From assembly GCA_003211415.1 (NCBI GenBank), contig QCSV01000001.1:1-64000 (forward strand): DNA of 64,000 bases, in the 5' to 3' direction. The translations under genes were made by a program, and so were the position numbers. The stretch's first letter is position 1, and each line of letters starts with the position of its first letter. Below are positions 1 through 11,367 of the stretch, piece by piece. The notes under the pieces were generated by a model, which searched no databases, was not told the origin of the DNA, and worked only from the letters and a program-made list of their open reading frames with translations. Source of the stretch: Prochlorococcus sp. AG-670-M15 (GTDB taxonomy: Bacteria > Cyanobacteriota > Cyanobacteriia > PCC-6307 > Cyanobiaceae).

Positions 1-2347
1 CAGGAAAATGAGCTTTTAAAAATGCAGTTTGATAAGTTACAGCACCATAAGCAGTTGAGTGACTTTTGTTAAAACAATATTCTGCGAATAAAACCATTTG
101 ATCAAAAAGATCATTTGCTAATTTTTCATTTACACCTTTTTTAATAGAACCGTCTAAAAAAATATTCCTATGCTTTACCATTTCAGAAACTTTCTTTTTC
201 CCCATCGCTCTTCGAAGTAAATCAGCATCACCCAGAGAATAACCGGCTAGGTCTTGAGCAATTTTCATAATTTGTTCTTGGTAAACCATAATTCCATAAG
301 TTTCAGTGAGAATTGACTTAATAAAAGGATGAGGGAAATCAACCTTTTCGTTCCCATTTTTTCGATTTATGAATTTAGGAATAAGGCCTGCATCAAGAGG
401 ACCAGGTCTATAAAGAGCCAGTATGGAAGAAATATCCTCTAGAGAGTTAGGTTTGAAATCCTTAACGACCTGTTTCATGCCGGAAGATTCAAGTTGAAAA
501 ATACCTTCAAGATCTCCTCTCCCAATAAGATCAAAGGTTTTACTATCATTTTGAGGTAACTCATCAATATTTATTTTCTTTCCAGTAGATTGATTAATAA
601 GAGAAACTGTCTTTTCAATCATCGTAAGATTCTTAAGACCCAAAAAATCCATCTTCAATAATCCTAGTGATTCGATATCGTCCATAGAATATTGGGTTAT
701 TATTTGTCCTTCATTATTTCTTTGAAGAGGTACAAGTTCATCAAGAGGATCTGATGCGATAACAACTCCAGCAGCATGAACTCCATATGTTTTATTAGTT
801 CCCTCAATTCTCAAAGCCAAATCAACCCATTTTTTCACCCTATTATCATTAATATATTTGTCTCTAAACTCATGACTAGGAGAATTCTTATCAATCATTT
901 CATTTAATTTATAAGGTTTCCCTCTTACAACCGGTATTAACTTAGCCAATTTATCCGCCTCTCCATATGGTATATCTAGGACCCTTGCAACATCTTTTAA
1001 AACTGCCTTAGAAGTCATCTTATTGAAAGTAATTATTTGCGCAACTTTATCCTCTCCATAGCGATTAGTAACATAATCAATAACTTCATTTCTCCTATCA
1101 ATACAAAAGTCGGTATCAATATCTGGCATTGACTTTCTTGCTGGATTTAAAAATCTCTCAAACAACAATCCATGCTCAACAGGATCTATATTTGTAATTT
1201 GAAGAGCATAAGCTACTAGTGAGCCTGCTGCAGAACCTCTACCAGGTCCCACAGGGATAGAATTATCTCTAGCAAATTTGATGTAGTCCCAAACAACCAA
1301 AAAATAATCTGGGAAGCCCATATCTTTAATAATTTTTAATTCGGAAGATAGTCTTTTTTTATAGTTTTCATCAACTTCTTTAAGATCATTTTTTTTAAGT
1401 CTTTTTAAAAGGCCTTTATTAGATAATTGTGTAAGGAAAGAAAATGAATCTGTATCTTCGTTAAGAGGGAATTTTGGCATTCTATAATTACCAAACAAAT
1501 CAAATACTTCAATTTTTTGAGAAATTTCTACTGTATTGTTCACTGCCTCAATAATTGATTGATCATCAATATGATCTTTAAAAAGTTCAAGCATTTCATT
1601 TTCACTTTTAATATATTCGGTGCCGGTATATCTCAATCTTTTTTCATCACTTATTAGTTTTCCTGTTAATACACAAAGCAAAGCGTCATGTGCTTCAACA
1701 TCCATACTTGATAAGTAGTGGGCGTCGTTGGTGGCTATAACTTTTATTTGGTGCTTCTTCCCAATTTTTATTAATTCAACGTTAACAATTCTATCCTCAA
1801 TAGAGCCGTGATCTTGGATTTCTAGATAAAAGTCATCTGCAAATAATTTTTTATACCAAAGAGCTATATCCTCTGCTACGTCTAATCTACCTTTTAAGAT
1901 AGCCTGAGGTATCTCTCCACCAAGACAAGCTGTAGAAATTATCAGACCATCACTATATTTGGATAAAAGAGATTTATCAATACATGGTCTAGAAAAAATG
2001 CCTCGACCTCTCATACCATTTAGATGACTAATTGTAGTCAACTTCACTAGATTCTTATAACCAGTATAATTTTTTGCCAACACCACCAAATGATATCTTT
2101 TTTCTTTTTTAGGTTGAGGATCATCAATAGAACCATTAATCACGTACATTTCATTACCAATAATTGGTTTTATACCTTTCTCTTTACACTTCTTGACCAA
2201 ATCAAGGACACCATACATAACTCCATGATCGGTAAGAGCTATCGATTCCATTCCAAGATCACAAGCTCTATCTACAATTTTTGAAATTTGACTAGCGCCA
2301 TCAAGTAAGCTGTAGTCACTATGATTATGAAGCGGAACGAAACCCAT
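1..2347 (-). CDS. dnaE: DNA polymerase III subunit alpha, partial (runs off the left edge)
   Basis: Absent from the ORF track because it is open at the edge. Reverse-strand reading from CAT at 2345-2347 gives [46 protein letters not shown]..., with [19 protein letters not shown] and [18 protein letters not shown] further on (PHP and PolC/DnaE alpha motifs). Confidence 0.96.
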   Translation of the reverse strand, partial: MGFVPLHNHSDYSLLDGASQISKIVDRACDLGMESIALTDHGVMYGVLDLVKKCKEKGIKPIIGNEMYVINGSIDDPQPKKEKRYHLVVLAKNYTGYKNLVKLTTISHLNGMRGRGIFSRPCIDKSLLSKYSDGLIISTACLGGEIPQAILKGRLDVAEDIALWYKKLFADDFYLEIQDHGSIEDRIVNVELIKIGKKHQIKVIATNDAHYLSSMDVEAHDALLCVLTGKLISDEKRLRYTGTEYIKSENEMLELFKDHIDDQSIIEAVNNTVEISQKIEVFDLFGNYRMPKFPLNEDTDSFSFLTQLSNKGLLKRLKKNDLKEVDENYKKRLSSELKIIKDMGFPDYFLVVWDYIKFARDNSIPVGPGRGSAAGSLVAYALQITNIDPVEHGLLFERFLNPARKSMPDIDTDFCIDRRNEVIDYVTNRYGEDKVAQIITFNKMTSKAVLKDVARVLDIPYGEADKLAKLIPVVRGKPYKLNEMIDKNSPSHEFRDKYINDNRVKKWVDLALRIEGTNKTYGVHAAGVVIASDPLDELVPLQRNNEGQIITQYSMDDIESLGLLKMDFLGLKNLTMIEKTVSLINQSTGKKINIDELPQNDSKTFDLIGRGDLEGIFQLESSGMKQVVKDFKPNSLEDISSILALYRPGPLDAGLIPKFINRKNGNEKVDFPHPFIKSILTETYGIMVYQEQIMKIAQDLAGYSLGDADLLRRAMGKKKVSEMVKHRNIFLDGSIKKGVNEKLANDLFDQMVLFAEYCFNKSHSTAYGAVTYQTAFLKAHFP

Positions 2348-2431
2348 ATTCAAATAATTTATATATATAAGATAGAGAAAATTTTTAAAAGATCTATACT
2401 TTGTGATTACAAATTAATTATTAATACAAAT

Positions 2432-3880
2432 TTAAAATAAAGGTCTGTTCTTAATTACCTGAGCATCAATTTCAAAGATATTTGCGGAATTCAATATTCT
2501 ATCTTCTTCTAATACATTGCCTATTATTTGCATTCCAATAGGTAATCCTTTAGTATCAAAACCACAAGGAATACTTATTGCTGGGAGGCCTGCTAAATTA
2601 GCAGGAACAGTTAATAGATCAGACAAATACATTGAAAGTGGATCATTGACGAAATCTCCCTTTAAAAATGCGGTGGTTGGACAAGTTGGAGTTAATAAAA
2701 CATCTACTTTCTTAAAAGCATTATCAAAATCTTTTCTTATAAGTGTCCTAACTTTTTGTGCCTTCTTGTAATAGGCATCACTGTATCCAGCTGACAAAGC
2801 ATAAGTACCTATCAAAATTCTTCTTTGTACCTCATCTCCAAAACCTTCAGCTCTACTTTTTGAAGTCATATCTATAAGATTTGAACCTTCATTCGATCTG
2901 TAGCCATATTTAACTCCATCATATCTAGCTAAATTTGCGGAGGCTTCAGATGGCGCAATGACATAATATGTCGCAATTCCATCGTTAAATCTAGGACATT
3001 CAACTTCGAAAATTTCAGCCCCTAAAGCTTGGAATCTATCAACTCCAGAAAGAACAGATTCCTTAACTTCTGGATTGAGCCCTGGGTGTTCAAAACATTC
3101 TTTAATGATTCCAATTTTTAAACCCTTTATAGATTTATTTAAATCAGTCAAATAATTTGGTACTGGCTTATCAAGACAGGTAGAGTCAAACGGATCTTTA
3201 CCAGATATTGAATAAAGAATTTCAGCAGCATCTGAGACAGTGTTTGTAATTGGGCCAATTTGATCAAGAGAGCTAGCAAATGCTACAAGTCCCCATCTGC
3301 TCACTCTGCCATAAGTAGGCTTAAGACCTACAACGCCACAAAAAGAAGCTGGTTGCCTTATTGATCCTCCTGTATCAGAACCTATAGCCGCTGCACAAAA
3401 TCCAGCGGCAACTGAAGCAGCACTACCGCCTGAACTTCCTCCTGGCACTCTATTAGTATCCCAAGGATTTGAAGTAACACCAAATACAGAAGTTTCCGTT
3501 GAACTACCCATCGCAAATTCGTCTAAATTTGTTTTTCCTAGACAAATCCCCCCTGAAGACCATAATTTACTCGAAGCAGTGGATTCATAAGGCGCAACAA
3601 AGCTTTTGAGCATTTTACTTGCACAAGTTGTTGCTACGCCTTTGGTGCAAATATTATCCTTTATTGCTATTGGCATTCCCGCGAGAGGAGGCAGTTTTTC
3701 ATTATTCTGAATTAATTTATCAATCTTCTCTGCTTTCGCAATAGCGTTATCTTTTGTAGTACAAATATATGAGTTAATTTCAGGATCTTTAAGATCGATT
3801 TTGGCAAAGGTATCATTAACTAATTCCTTAACAGAAGCATTTTTGCTGGTAATTTCTTTTCTTAAAGAATTAAAATTCAT
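2432..3880 (-). CDS. gatA: Asp-tRNA(Asn)/Glu-tRNA(Gln) amidotransferase subunit A
   Basis: Amidase signature [64 protein letters not shown]. Confidence 0.97.
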   Translation of the reverse strand: MNFNSLRKEITSKNASVKELVNDTFAKIDLKDPEINSYICTTKDNAIAKAEKIDKLIQNNEKLPPLAGMPIAIKDNICTKGVATTCASKMLKSFVAPYESTASSKLWSSGGICLGKTNLDEFAMGSSTETSVFGVTSNPWDTNRVPGGSSGGSAASVAAGFCAAAIGSDTGGSIRQPASFCGVVGLKPTYGRVSRWGLVAFASSLDQIGPITNTVSDAAEILYSISGKDPFDSTCLDKPVPNYLTDLNKSIKGLKIGIIKECFEHPGLNPEVKESVLSGVDRFQALGAEIFEVECPRFNDGIATYYVIAPSEASANLARYDGVKYGYRSNEGSNLIDMTSKSRAEGFGDEVQRRILIGTYALSAGYSDAYYKKAQKVRTLIRKDFDNAFKKVDVLLTPTCPTTAFLKGDFVNDPLSMYLSDLLTVPANLAGLPAISIPCGFDTKGLPIGMQIIGNVLEEDRILNSANIFEIDAQVIKNRPLF

Positions 3881-3910
3881 TTCTTAATTTATTTCTTAAA
3901 ATCAAAGTTA

Positions 3911-4126
3911 TCAAACAGTTAATGGTTCTTCTTTTTTGCAACGTACTAAAGTGTGTTTAATATTTTTAGACCCTTCATCAGAAAGATCTTTAATAAAAGA
4001 AGACATATTTTCTTTTAAACTTCGTTTAGTAATAAATGGGCCGAACCAGTAGGTGCTACTAGGTTGATCTGTCTCAATTTTCGCCCACCAGGCTAAACCG
4101 AGTTTGTTTCCAAAATTTCTAATCAA
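3911..4126 (-). CDS. DUF1816-type cyanobacterial small protein
   Basis: LAWWAKIETDQPSSTYWFGPFITKRSLKENMSSFIKDLSDEG resembles DUF1816. Confidence 0.75.
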   Translation of the reverse strand: MIRNFGNKLGLAWWAKIETDQPSSTYWFGPFITKRSLKENMSSFIKDLSDEGSKNIKHTLVRCKKEEPLTV

Positions 4127-4272
4127 TTTTTTTGGCCTGATAGACCATCAATTCTTGTTAAATTCTATACAATTTTATAGCGAAAATTCAATAAATTTTT
4201 ATTAATGATATAAATGTATTGAAACAACAACATATTAGTGATCTTTAAAAACAGTGACAATCCCTAATAAAA

Positions 4273-5277
4273 TTATTTACCTGTCAAGTGAAATAGAGAT
4301 ATGGCGGCCGCCACAGAGGCATTTAAACTCGAAGTCTTACCTTTAAGAGAAATACTTAAGATAAAATCACATTTTTTTTGAGTAAGCAAAGAAATACCTT
4401 TATCTTCAGAGCCAACTACAACTACCAAAGGTGCTTTTTCTTGAAAATTTGAGATAGATATTTGACCATCTCCAGATAAGCCAGCAACAAGAAAACCATT
4501 TTTCTTAAGTTCCTCAAGTGCTCTATTTAGGTTCACAACTCTGCTTACATGAAGGTGTTCTAAGGCTCCTGCAGCTACTTTAGCGACTGTTCCAGTCAAT
4601 CCCGCAGACCTTCTCTGTGGAATAATTACACCCTTACAATCAAATGCTTCCGCTGATCTTATAATCGCACCAACATTATGAGGATCAGTTATACCGTCTA
4701 ATGCGATTATTATAGGATTTGGACAATTGTGTTTAGAAAAATCAATTAATTGTTCTAGGGATATTGTTTTAGAGCATGCTAACTGCAACACGACACCTTG
4801 ATGTGAAGCACCATATGTCAATTGCGAAAGCCTGTTCCAGGAAACTTCTTCAATAAGCACCCCTTTTGATTTAAGATCCTTAAGCAAAATATAGAATTTG
4901 TCTGAAGAAAAAATTTCCGAAGTACACCAAATCCTATTAATCGCTCTATCACTACTAAGAGCCTCATAAACCGAATGTTTACCCCATATCCAATCATCAA
5001 AATTTCTCTTATTAGTAAACTCATGATGCATATCAGAATTTTTATTAGGAAACTCTGTATTAGATTTGAATCTTGTATTTCTTCTTTTTAAAGAGGAAAG
5101 AGTATTATTTTCATCATTTTCTTTTAAATTTTTAACTTTCTTATTTTTAGCGGAATTGTTCAAAAATCTATCATTTTTTTCTGAACGATTTGTATTTTTT
5201 GAGTAATAACCAAATTCTGAATTTTTTTTGTACTCTTTATTATTTTTTCCACGAAATTTATTTGAGGAGTTTTTCAT
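4273..5277 (-). CDS. rlmB: TrmH-family (SpoU) RNA 2'-O-methyltransferase, 23S rRNA G2251-type
   Basis: WGKHSVYEAL, IALDGITDPHNVGAIIRSAEAFDCKGVIIPQRRSAGLTGTVAKVAAGALEHLHV and VVGSEDKGIS SpoU motifs; Asn/Lys/Ser-rich N-terminal extension of about 90 aa. Confidence 0.93.
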   Translation of the reverse strand: MKNSSNKFRGKNNKEYKKNSEFGYYSKNTNRSEKNDRFLNNSAKNKKVKNLKENDENNTLSSLKRRNTRFKSNTEFPNKNSDMHHEFTNKRNFDDWIWGKHSVYEALSSDRAINRIWCTSEIFSSDKFYILLKDLKSKGVLIEEVSWNRLSQLTYGASHQGVVLQLACSKTISLEQLIDFSKHNCPNPIIIALDGITDPHNVGAIIRSAEAFDCKGVIIPQRRSAGLTGTVAKVAAGALEHLHVSRVVNLNRALEELKKNGFLVAGLSGDGQISISNFQEKAPLVVVVGSEDKGISLLTQKKCDFILSISLKGKTSSLNASVAAAISLFHLTGK

Positions 5278-5281
5278 AGAT

Positions 5282-5680
5282 TTAATTAATTTTTAATTCT
5301 AAATATTCAAAAAGTGTTGATAATCTTTGAGGATCTTTTAAAAATAGCCAGCCAATAAGAGTTTCAAAACCTGTTGCTCTAGAGTATATGGTGGGGTCTG
5401 AAGATTTTGGATATCTCTTCGTTTTATTTCTAGCACGCCTAATTAGATCCATTTCATCTGAATTTAATAAATGTTCAATTTGACTTAATGATTTTGACTG
5501 AGATTTTGCTTTTACTTCGTTTACTACAGATAAATGGAGTTCTTTAGATTTTAAAGGGAAATGAACATGCCTTAGTCTTTGGTGGAGCTCCCATACAGAA
5601 TCTCCAAGCCAAGCAAGTTGAATAACACCTATATCATCGGGAGATCCATGTGGAACCAAGTTTTGAATCCAATAATTCAA
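5282..5680 (-). CDS. mrnC: Mini-ribonuclease III (TTG start)
   Basis: IGVIQLAWLGDSVWELHQRLRHV...RRARNKTKRYPKSSDPTIYSRATGFETLIGWLFL: RNase III-like domain without a dsRBD. Confidence 0.88.
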   Translation of the reverse strand: MNYWIQNLVPHGSPDDIGVIQLAWLGDSVWELHQRLRHVHFPLKSKELHLSVVNEVKAKSQSKSLSQIEHLLNSDEMDLIRRARNKTKRYPKSSDPTIYSRATGFETLIGWLFLKDPQRLSTLFEYLELKIN

Positions 5681-6042
5681 TTCTTTAAATAATTTAATGC
5701 ATCTTCAAGGCTTGACTTCAAGTTAAGAAAATCCCCTAAACGAACAAGTTTAATTGTTTGAGCAACTCTCGAATTGCCAACGACAGAGAAGCCAAGTTTC
5801 GACTTTTTGCATTCTTTAGCAGTTTGAACGAGAGCTCCAAGACCCGAAGAATCTAAAAAATCTATTTTTGTAAGATCAATAACGAATGGAAGGCCATTTT
5901 TTAAATTATTAGTAACAAAAATTTTAAATTGTTTTTCTGAGAAAGCATCAAGTTGGCCTTTAAAAGTAAAAACAATAATGTTTGTCTTAAACTCAAGGTT
6001 TCCTCTTAAAGAAACCGTTAACTTCTGGAAATCTTCTATGAT
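5677..6042 (-). CDS. STAS-domain anti-sigma-factor-antagonist-like protein, apparent non-canonical start (ATA at 6037-6039 or ATC at 6040-6042)
   Basis: Not in the ORF track. Reverse reading after in-frame TAG: (I)(I)EDFQKLTVSLRGNLEFKTNIIVFTFKGQLDAFSEKQFKIFVTNNLKNGLPFVIDLTKIDFLDSSGLGALVQTAKECKKSKLGFSVVGNSRVAQTIKLVRLGDFLNLKSSLEDALNYLKN*. Contains the SpoIIAA-type DSSGLG motif; GGAGG lies 6-9 nt upstream. Confidence 0.85.
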   Translation of the reverse strand: MIEDFQKLTVSLRGNLEFKTNIIVFTFKGQLDAFSEKQFKIFVTNNLKNGLPFVIDLTKIDFLDSSGLGALVQTAKECKKSKLGFSVVGNSRVAQTIKLVRLGDFLNLKSSLEDALNYLKN

Positions 6043-6103
6043 CTATTACCTCCAAAAAATTAATGTATCAAATGTAATTATCAAATCAAATGAAAACAAT
6101 ATG

Positions 6104-7243
6104 TCAACATCTTTCTAACATTAGAGAAACAAATTTTTTAAATAAATAATCTGAATCGTGCGGGCCAGGTCCTGCTTCTGGGTGATATTGCACACTAAAT
6201 ATTGGCTTATTTTTAACCTCTAGGCCAGCAACAGTATTATCGTTAAGGTTGTAGTGGGTTATTCTAACTATGTCCTTTGAGAGAGAATTAGGATCAATAG
6301 CAAAACCATGATTCTGACTAGTTATCTCAATTTTTTTATTTTCACCACAAGGGTGATTTAAACCACGATGACCAAAAGGTAATTTATAAGTTGAACCTCC
6401 TAATGCCAATCCAAATATTTGGTGTCCAAGGCAAATACCAAACATAGGTATTTCACCATATTCAATAAGTGATTTAGCTAACTCTATACCTTCAGAAACC
6501 GAAGAAGGATCGCCTGGACCATTTGAAAAAAATATACCATCTGGCTTGTTAGATAAAACATCTTTTAGAGAAGATCGAGAAGGCAAAACCAAAACTTCAC
6601 AACCATGGGATACAAGTCTATTTAGAATTGAAATTTTAATTCCAAAATCAATTGCTACTATTTTTAATTTTTTAGATGATTCAGAATATCTTTTTCTTAA
6701 ATCAAAAATTGTATGTGTATGACTTTTCCATATATATTGTTGCTTTGTTGAAACTGCTTTTGATAAATCTAAGCCCTCCATCTTTGGCGTATCATTAATT
6801 ATCTTTAAACAACTTTCATCAGTTTTATCTAGAGAGGTAATAACTCCATTCATCGCGCCACTAGATCTTAAAATTTTAACAAGAGCTCTCGTATCAATTC
6901 CATAAAGACCTGTAATATTATTATCAAGTAGCCATTGATCAAATTTCTTTTTTGATCTCCAATTGCTGTTATTAGATGAAAAATTTCTAACAATTATCCC
7001 TTTGACATTTGTATTAGATTCTGAATCTTCAAAATTAATACCAGTATTGCCAATCTCTGGATAAGTGAATGTTAATATCTGGCCACAATAACTTGGATCG
7101 GTAATAACTTCTTGATAACCCGTCATTCCAGTATTAAAAACTATTTCACCAATTGCTGTGCCAGAAGTGCCAAAAAAGAATCCTGGGAAAACAATTCCAT
7201 TACTTAAAACTAATTTCGCGTTTTTCTTATATGGATTAGTCAT
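6104..7243 (-). CDS. carA: Carbamoyl-phosphate synthase small subunit (start at MTNPYKK)
   Basis: GNTGINFEDSES..., class I glutamine amidotransferase GICLGHQIFGLALGG and VQYHPEAGPGPHDSDYLFKKF. The tracked upstream start (7303) overlaps trpD. Confidence 0.96.
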   Translation of the reverse strand: MTNPYKKNAKLVLSNGIVFPGFFFGTSGTAIGEIVFNTGMTGYQEVITDPSYCGQILTFTYPEIGNTGINFEDSESNTNVKGIIVRNFSSNNSNWRSKKKFDQWLLDNNITGLYGIDTRALVKILRSSGAMNGVITSLDKTDESCLKIINDTPKMEGLDLSKAVSTKQQYIWKSHTHTIFDLRKRYSESSKKLKIVAIDFGIKISILNRLVSHGCEVLVLPSRSSLKDVLSNKPDGIFFSNGPGDPSSVSEGIELAKSLIEYGEIPMFGICLGHQIFGLALGGSTYKLPFGHRGLNHPCGENKKIEITSQNHGFAIDPNSLSKDIVRITHYNLNDNTVAGLEVKNKPIFSVQYHPEAGPGPHDSDYLFKKFVSLMLERC

Positions 7244-7257
7244 CAATTTGAAATTAA

Positions 7258-8292
7258 TTAATTTGTAGATAAATAATTTTTTAAGAGTAAAAACTTTTTC
7301 CAAGGATCTCCTTGATTAATCGAAAATAAAGCTTTATTAAATCCGACTTTTAAATCATCCTCAATTCCTGCTGCCCAAAGCACTAAAGCCGCATTCAAAG
7401 CAACAACATCTATATGAGATTTTTGTCCAGAACCATTTAAAACAGACTTTAATATTTCCTCATTAGACTGATGATCAGAAACAACAAGATTTTCGTTAGG
7501 AATATTTTCAAGGTTAAAATCTGAAATGTTTATCTCTGAAAACCGTAATTCACCATTCTCAACAAACACTAATTTATTGTCTCCTTGAAGCGAAGCTTCA
7601 TCAAGGCCGCCAGAACCATGAACGACTATTGCTCTATTCATACCCATTTTTAAAAGTGCGCTTCCCATAGGTTTCAAAAGATCCTCAGAAGCAACACCCA
7701 AAACTTGCGCATTGGGTCTTAAAGGATTTACCAATGGTCCAAGTTGATTAAATATTGTCCTTATTCCAAGGGTCTTTCTTAATGGAGCGAGTTTTATTAA
7801 AGATTTGTGCCAAACAGGGGCGAACAAAAAAGTTATACCAATTTCATTTAAAGCTGTAATTACTTTTTCTAATGAACAATTTAAATTTAAACCAAGATTT
7901 AACAAAACATCAGCAGAGCCAACTTTCCCACTAGCGCTTTTATTTCCGTGTTTTGCTATTTTCACACCACAAGATGCAGCTACAAATGCTACTGCCGTTG
8001 AAATATTAAATGTATTAGCTCCATCCCCTCCTGTTCCACAAGTATCTACTAAATAAAAATTTGGTCTTGCTACTGGCAATTCGCAAACATTTAAGAGTTC
8101 CTCAGCCATAGAACTTAGTTCCACTCCTGTAGCGCTCTTAGCTCTCAAAGCGCTCAAAAAAGCACCTGTTTCAACATCTGAAATTTCATCTTTAAGCCAT
8201 CTTTGCATTAAAGATCTAGAAGTTAAATCATCAAGATTCCTTTCCTCTAACAAATTATTTAGGATTTCAGCGTTTGATAGATTAGAAGACAT
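7258..8292 (-). CDS. trpD: Anthranilate phosphoribosyltransferase
   Basis: [53 protein letters not shown]. Confidence 0.97.
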   Translation of the reverse strand: MSSNLSNAEILNNLLEERNLDDLTSRSLMQRWLKDEISDVETGAFLSALRAKSATGVELSSMAEELLNVCELPVARPNFYLVDTCGTGGDGANTFNISTAVAFVAASCGVKIAKHGNKSASGKVGSADVLLNLGLNLNCSLEKVITALNEIGITFLFAPVWHKSLIKLAPLRKTLGIRTIFNQLGPLVNPLRPNAQVLGVASEDLLKPMGSALLKMGMNRAIVVHGSGGLDEASLQGDNKLVFVENGELRFSEINISDFNLENIPNENLVVSDHQSNEEILKSVLNGSGQKSHIDVVALNAALVLWAAGIEDDLKVGFNKALFSINQGDPWKKFLLLKNYLSTN

Positions 8293-8328
8293 TTATTTAT
8301 TTTTTATAAAAATTTATTCAGGTAAAAG

Positions 8329-8628
8329 TCAATTTGAGGTATCAAAACCTGAACCAACTAAATCTTTATTTGTATTAGAAGGTCTGAAGCTTTTCGACCA
8401 AATAGTTTTAGTTTTTGAAAAAAGTTCATTTTTAGTGATTTTCCAAAATTTAAAAATTTTTTCGATATCATTCTTAATTTCAATTTCTCCAGGGAAATTG
8501 GTATATCTATTTATTAATCTTGCTAAATTTATATAGTCAAGATCTTCTGGTGTTTCTTTAGTGATAAGGGAATCTATGATGTTCTTGTCGGTTTCATGTA
8601 ATGGATGAGTTTGCTCGTTACTCATAAA
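8329..8628 (-). CDS. DUF3288-like protein (start at MSNEQTH)
   Basis: QTHPLHETDKNIIDSLI...DYINLARLINRYTNFPGEIEIKNDIEKIFKFWKITKNELFSKTKTIW. Confidence 0.6.
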   Translation of the reverse strand, partial: FMSNEQTHPLHETDKNIIDSLITKETPEDLDYINLARLINRYTNFPGEIEIKNDIEKIFKFWKITKNELFSKTKTIWSKSFRPSNTNKDLVGSGFDTSN

Positions 8629-8705
8629 TAAATACTGAATCATTTATCAAATTAGCTCACATATTCAAAAATGAAACATTATCTTAATCATATCGGCAAA
8701 ATAAA

Positions 8706-10451
8706 ATGAAAAATTTAAAGATAAAAGTTATATCTAAATACCTAAGACCTTACAAAAAAGAATTTTTTTATGGAGCAATAGCTCTCTTAATAGTTAATAT
8801 ATTAAGTGTTGTAATACCATTAGAAGTAAAAAATATAATTGATCAATTACAAAATGGATTTTCTTCAGATTTTGTTATTTCTAAATCTTTGTGGTTAATA
8901 TTTTTAGCAACTTGTATGGGTTTAATAAGATTATTTTCAAGACAAATTGTTTTCGGCATAGGTAGAAAAGTAGAGGTGAATCTTCGTCAAAAACTTTTTG
9001 ATCATTTACTTATTCAAGATCCAGAATGGATTCAAAAAAAAGGTAGTGGAGATATTATAAGCAGAGCCACAAGCGATGTTGAGAACATAAGAAGACTTTT
9101 AGGATTTACTGTTTTGAGCTTGTGCAACATTGTATTAGCTTATTCATTCACTATTCCTTCAATGTTTTCGATTAATAAAACATTAACAATATCAGCTTTA
9201 ATGATATTTCCATTAATCCTTGGAATTGTAAGTCTATTTGGCGGCAGAATGGTTAATCAAAGAAAAGCTCAACAAGAATCATTATCAAAACTTAGTGATC
9301 TAATACAAGAAGATCTTTCTGGCATAAGTGCCATCAAAATTTATGCTCAAGAGAATGCTGAGAAAAAAGAATTTAACATACATAACAACGCCTATCGAAA
9401 TTCAGCGATAAAACTTGCAAGAACAGCAAGCACCCTATTCCCATTGTTGCAAGGTATTTCCTCAATTTCATTATTGATTTTATTATCATTAGGGACTTTT
9501 CAACTAGAGAGTGGATTTATTTCGATAGGTGGTTTAGTAGCTTTAATTCTTTACGTAGAAAGACTTGTCTTCCCTACAGCTCTTTTAGGTTTTACCTTAA
9601 ATACTTTTCAACTCGGTCAAGTAAGTTTAGATCGTGTAGAAGAAATCTTTCAAAACAATCCAAATATTTTAGATAGAGCAGAAACTAAATTTCTAAAAAG
9701 AAAGATTAAAGGATTCTTAGAAGCAAAGAATTTAACAATTAAGTATCCAGGCTCAAAATTTAATTCATTAAATTCTCTCAATTTTAGAATTTATCCTGGA
9801 GAACTTATTGCAATAGTTGGCCCAGTAGGTTGTGGCAAGACAACACTAGCAAAGTCTTTAGGACGGACTATTGAAATTCCAGACAATCAATTATTTTTAG
9901 ATGAAATTGATGTAAAAACTCTAAAATTAAGTGATCTTAGAAAAAATATTTCAATAGTTCCTCAAGAAGCATTCTTATTTACTTCTACAATCTCAGAAAA
10001 CCTAAGTTTTGGAGAACCCAAAGCTTCTAAATATTTAGTTAGAGAAAGTGCTACAAAAGCTGGATTAATTGATGATATCAATAGTTTTCCAGAAAGGTTT
10101 AAAACTATTGTTGGTGAAAGAGGTATTACATTAAGTGGTGGACAAAGGCAAAGGACTGCTCTAGGAAGAGCGCTACTTGTTAATTCTCCTATTGTTGTTC
10201 TTGATGATGCTCTAGCAAGCGTAGATAATAAAACAGCAGCAAGGATAATAGATGAAATGAGTGATAGAAGTAATAAAACAATCATAATGATTAGTCACCA
10301 ACTTTCTGTTGCAGCTACCTGTGATAGGGTTTTAGTAATGGATAAAGGAGAAATAGTACAAGAAGGGACTCATAAAGATTTAGTAAAAGTTAATGGGCTA
10401 TATAAAAAACTTTGGGAGAGAGAACTAGCTACCAGAATTGTCAAGAGCTAA
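8706..10451 (+). CDS. ABC-type exporter, fused TM and ATPase (MsbA/MDR-like)
   Basis: Type I exporter TM domain, Walker A GPVGCGKTT, signature LSGGQRQR, Walker B VVLDDAL. Confidence 0.93.
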   Translation: MKNLKIKVISKYLRPYKKEFFYGAIALLIVNILSVVIPLEVKNIIDQLQNGFSSDFVISKSLWLIFLATCMGLIRLFSRQIVFGIGRKVEVNLRQKLFDHLLIQDPEWIQKKGSGDIISRATSDVENIRRLLGFTVLSLCNIVLAYSFTIPSMFSINKTLTISALMIFPLILGIVSLFGGRMVNQRKAQQESLSKLSDLIQEDLSGISAIKIYAQENAEKKEFNIHNNAYRNSAIKLARTASTLFPLLQGISSISLLILLSLGTFQLESGFISIGGLVALILYVERLVFPTALLGFTLNTFQLGQVSLDRVEEIFQNNPNILDRAETKFLKRKIKGFLEAKNLTIKYPGSKFNSLNSLNFRIYPGELIAIVGPVGCGKTTLAKSLGRTIEIPDNQLFLDEIDVKTLKLSDLRKNISIVPQEAFLFTSTISENLSFGEPKASKYLVRESATKAGLIDDINSFPERFKTIVGERGITLSGGQRQRTALGRALLVNSPIVVLDDALASVDNKTAARIIDEMSDRSNKTIIMISHQLSVAATCDRVLVMDKGEIVQEGTHKDLVKVNGLYKKLWERELATRIVKS

Positions 10452-10488
10452 AATTAAATTTTTTAATTATAATAAATAGATTTAAATT

Positions 10489-11217
10489 ATGTTTAAATTC
10501 TTGAAAAACATTATGAATAATGAGGAAGTAAATTTAACTAATGATGCTTATTCATTACATAGAATATTAAAAACAGATATTAAAAAAGATCCTGATGTAG
10601 AAGAAGATGAAATAATTTTTGGATGTGGTTGTTTCTGGGGAGCTGAAAAATGTTTCTGGAAACTTCCTGGCGTTGTGACAACTTCTGTAGGTTATGCTGG
10701 TGGTGAAAAAAACAATCCAAGTTATTATGAAGTATGTTCGGGATTAACTGGTCATTCAGAAGTTGTAAGAGTTATATGGGATAAAAAAGAAATAGATGTA
10801 AGTGATTTATTAAAAATGTTTTGGGAATGTCATGACCCTACTCAAAAAAACAGGCAAGGTAATGATATCGGAACCCAATATAGATCGGCAATATATTACA
10901 AAAATGAAAATAATTTTAAAACCATATTAGCCAGTAAGGAACAATATCAAAAGGAACTAAACAAAAAAAATCTTGGTTTAATTGAAACGGAAATAAAAAT
11001 GATTGATTCATATTTTTATGCGGAACAATACCATCAACAATATCTTGCATCATATGGAAGCAGGCAGTATTGTTCCGCTTCACCTACGAAAGTTAAGTTA
11101 GGAGTTTTTACTGGAAGCAACTATAAATTAGAAGACAATATATGGGAAAACTTTAATTGGGACGTTGATAAGTGTGTATTGAGATCTGATAACAATCCTA
11201 TAAAGAATAACATTTAA
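10489..11217 (+). CDS. msrA: Peptide-methionine (S)-S-oxide reductase
   Basis: IIFGCGCFWGAEKCFWKLPGVVTTSVGYAGG...GNDIGTQYRSAIYY. Confidence 0.95.
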   Translation: MFKFLKNIMNNEEVNLTNDAYSLHRILKTDIKKDPDVEEDEIIFGCGCFWGAEKCFWKLPGVVTTSVGYAGGEKNNPSYYEVCSGLTGHSEVVRVIWDKKEIDVSDLLKMFWECHDPTQKNRQGNDIGTQYRSAIYYKNENNFKTILASKEQYQKELNKKNLGLIETEIKMIDSYFYAEQYHQQYLASYGSRQYCSASPTKVKLGVFTGSNYKLEDNIWENFNWDVDKCVLRSDNNPIKNNI

Positions 11218-11244
11218 ATTAATCTTATCTTTATAGTAAAGAAA

Positions 11245-11318
11245 CGGGGCGTAGCGCAGTTTGGTAGCGCACCACTTTGGGGTAGTGGGGGTCGTGGGTT
11301 CAAATCCCGCCGTTCCGA
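11245..11318 (+). tRNA. tRNA-Pro(GGG)
   Basis: Cloverleaf cggggcg-ta-gcgcagtttggtagcgc-a-ccact-ttggggt-agtgg-gggtc-gtgggttcaaatcccgc-cgttccg-a; anticodon loop TTGGGGT gives GGG; GTTCAAAT T-loop. Confidence 0.95.
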
Positions 11319-11367
11319 TCACTTTACGTCTTCATTTATAAGGGATTTATATAGTTTATATGAACTT

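Noticed and set aside
4818-5024. 68-aa ORF in another frame within rlmB
   Set aside because: Embedded in a recognised gene with no independent support.
7244-7303. Upstream start for carA
   Set aside because: Overlaps trpD by ~45 nt; MTNPYKK at 7243 is the sensible start.
9962-10285. 107-aa antisense ORF inside the ABC exporter
   Set aside because: Overlaps the conserved ATPase domain; shadow ORF.
11128-11322. 64-aa minus ORF MIGTAGFEPTTPTTPKWCATKLRYAPF...
   Set aside because: Antisense read-through of tRNA-Pro; a recurrent spurious translation, not a gene.
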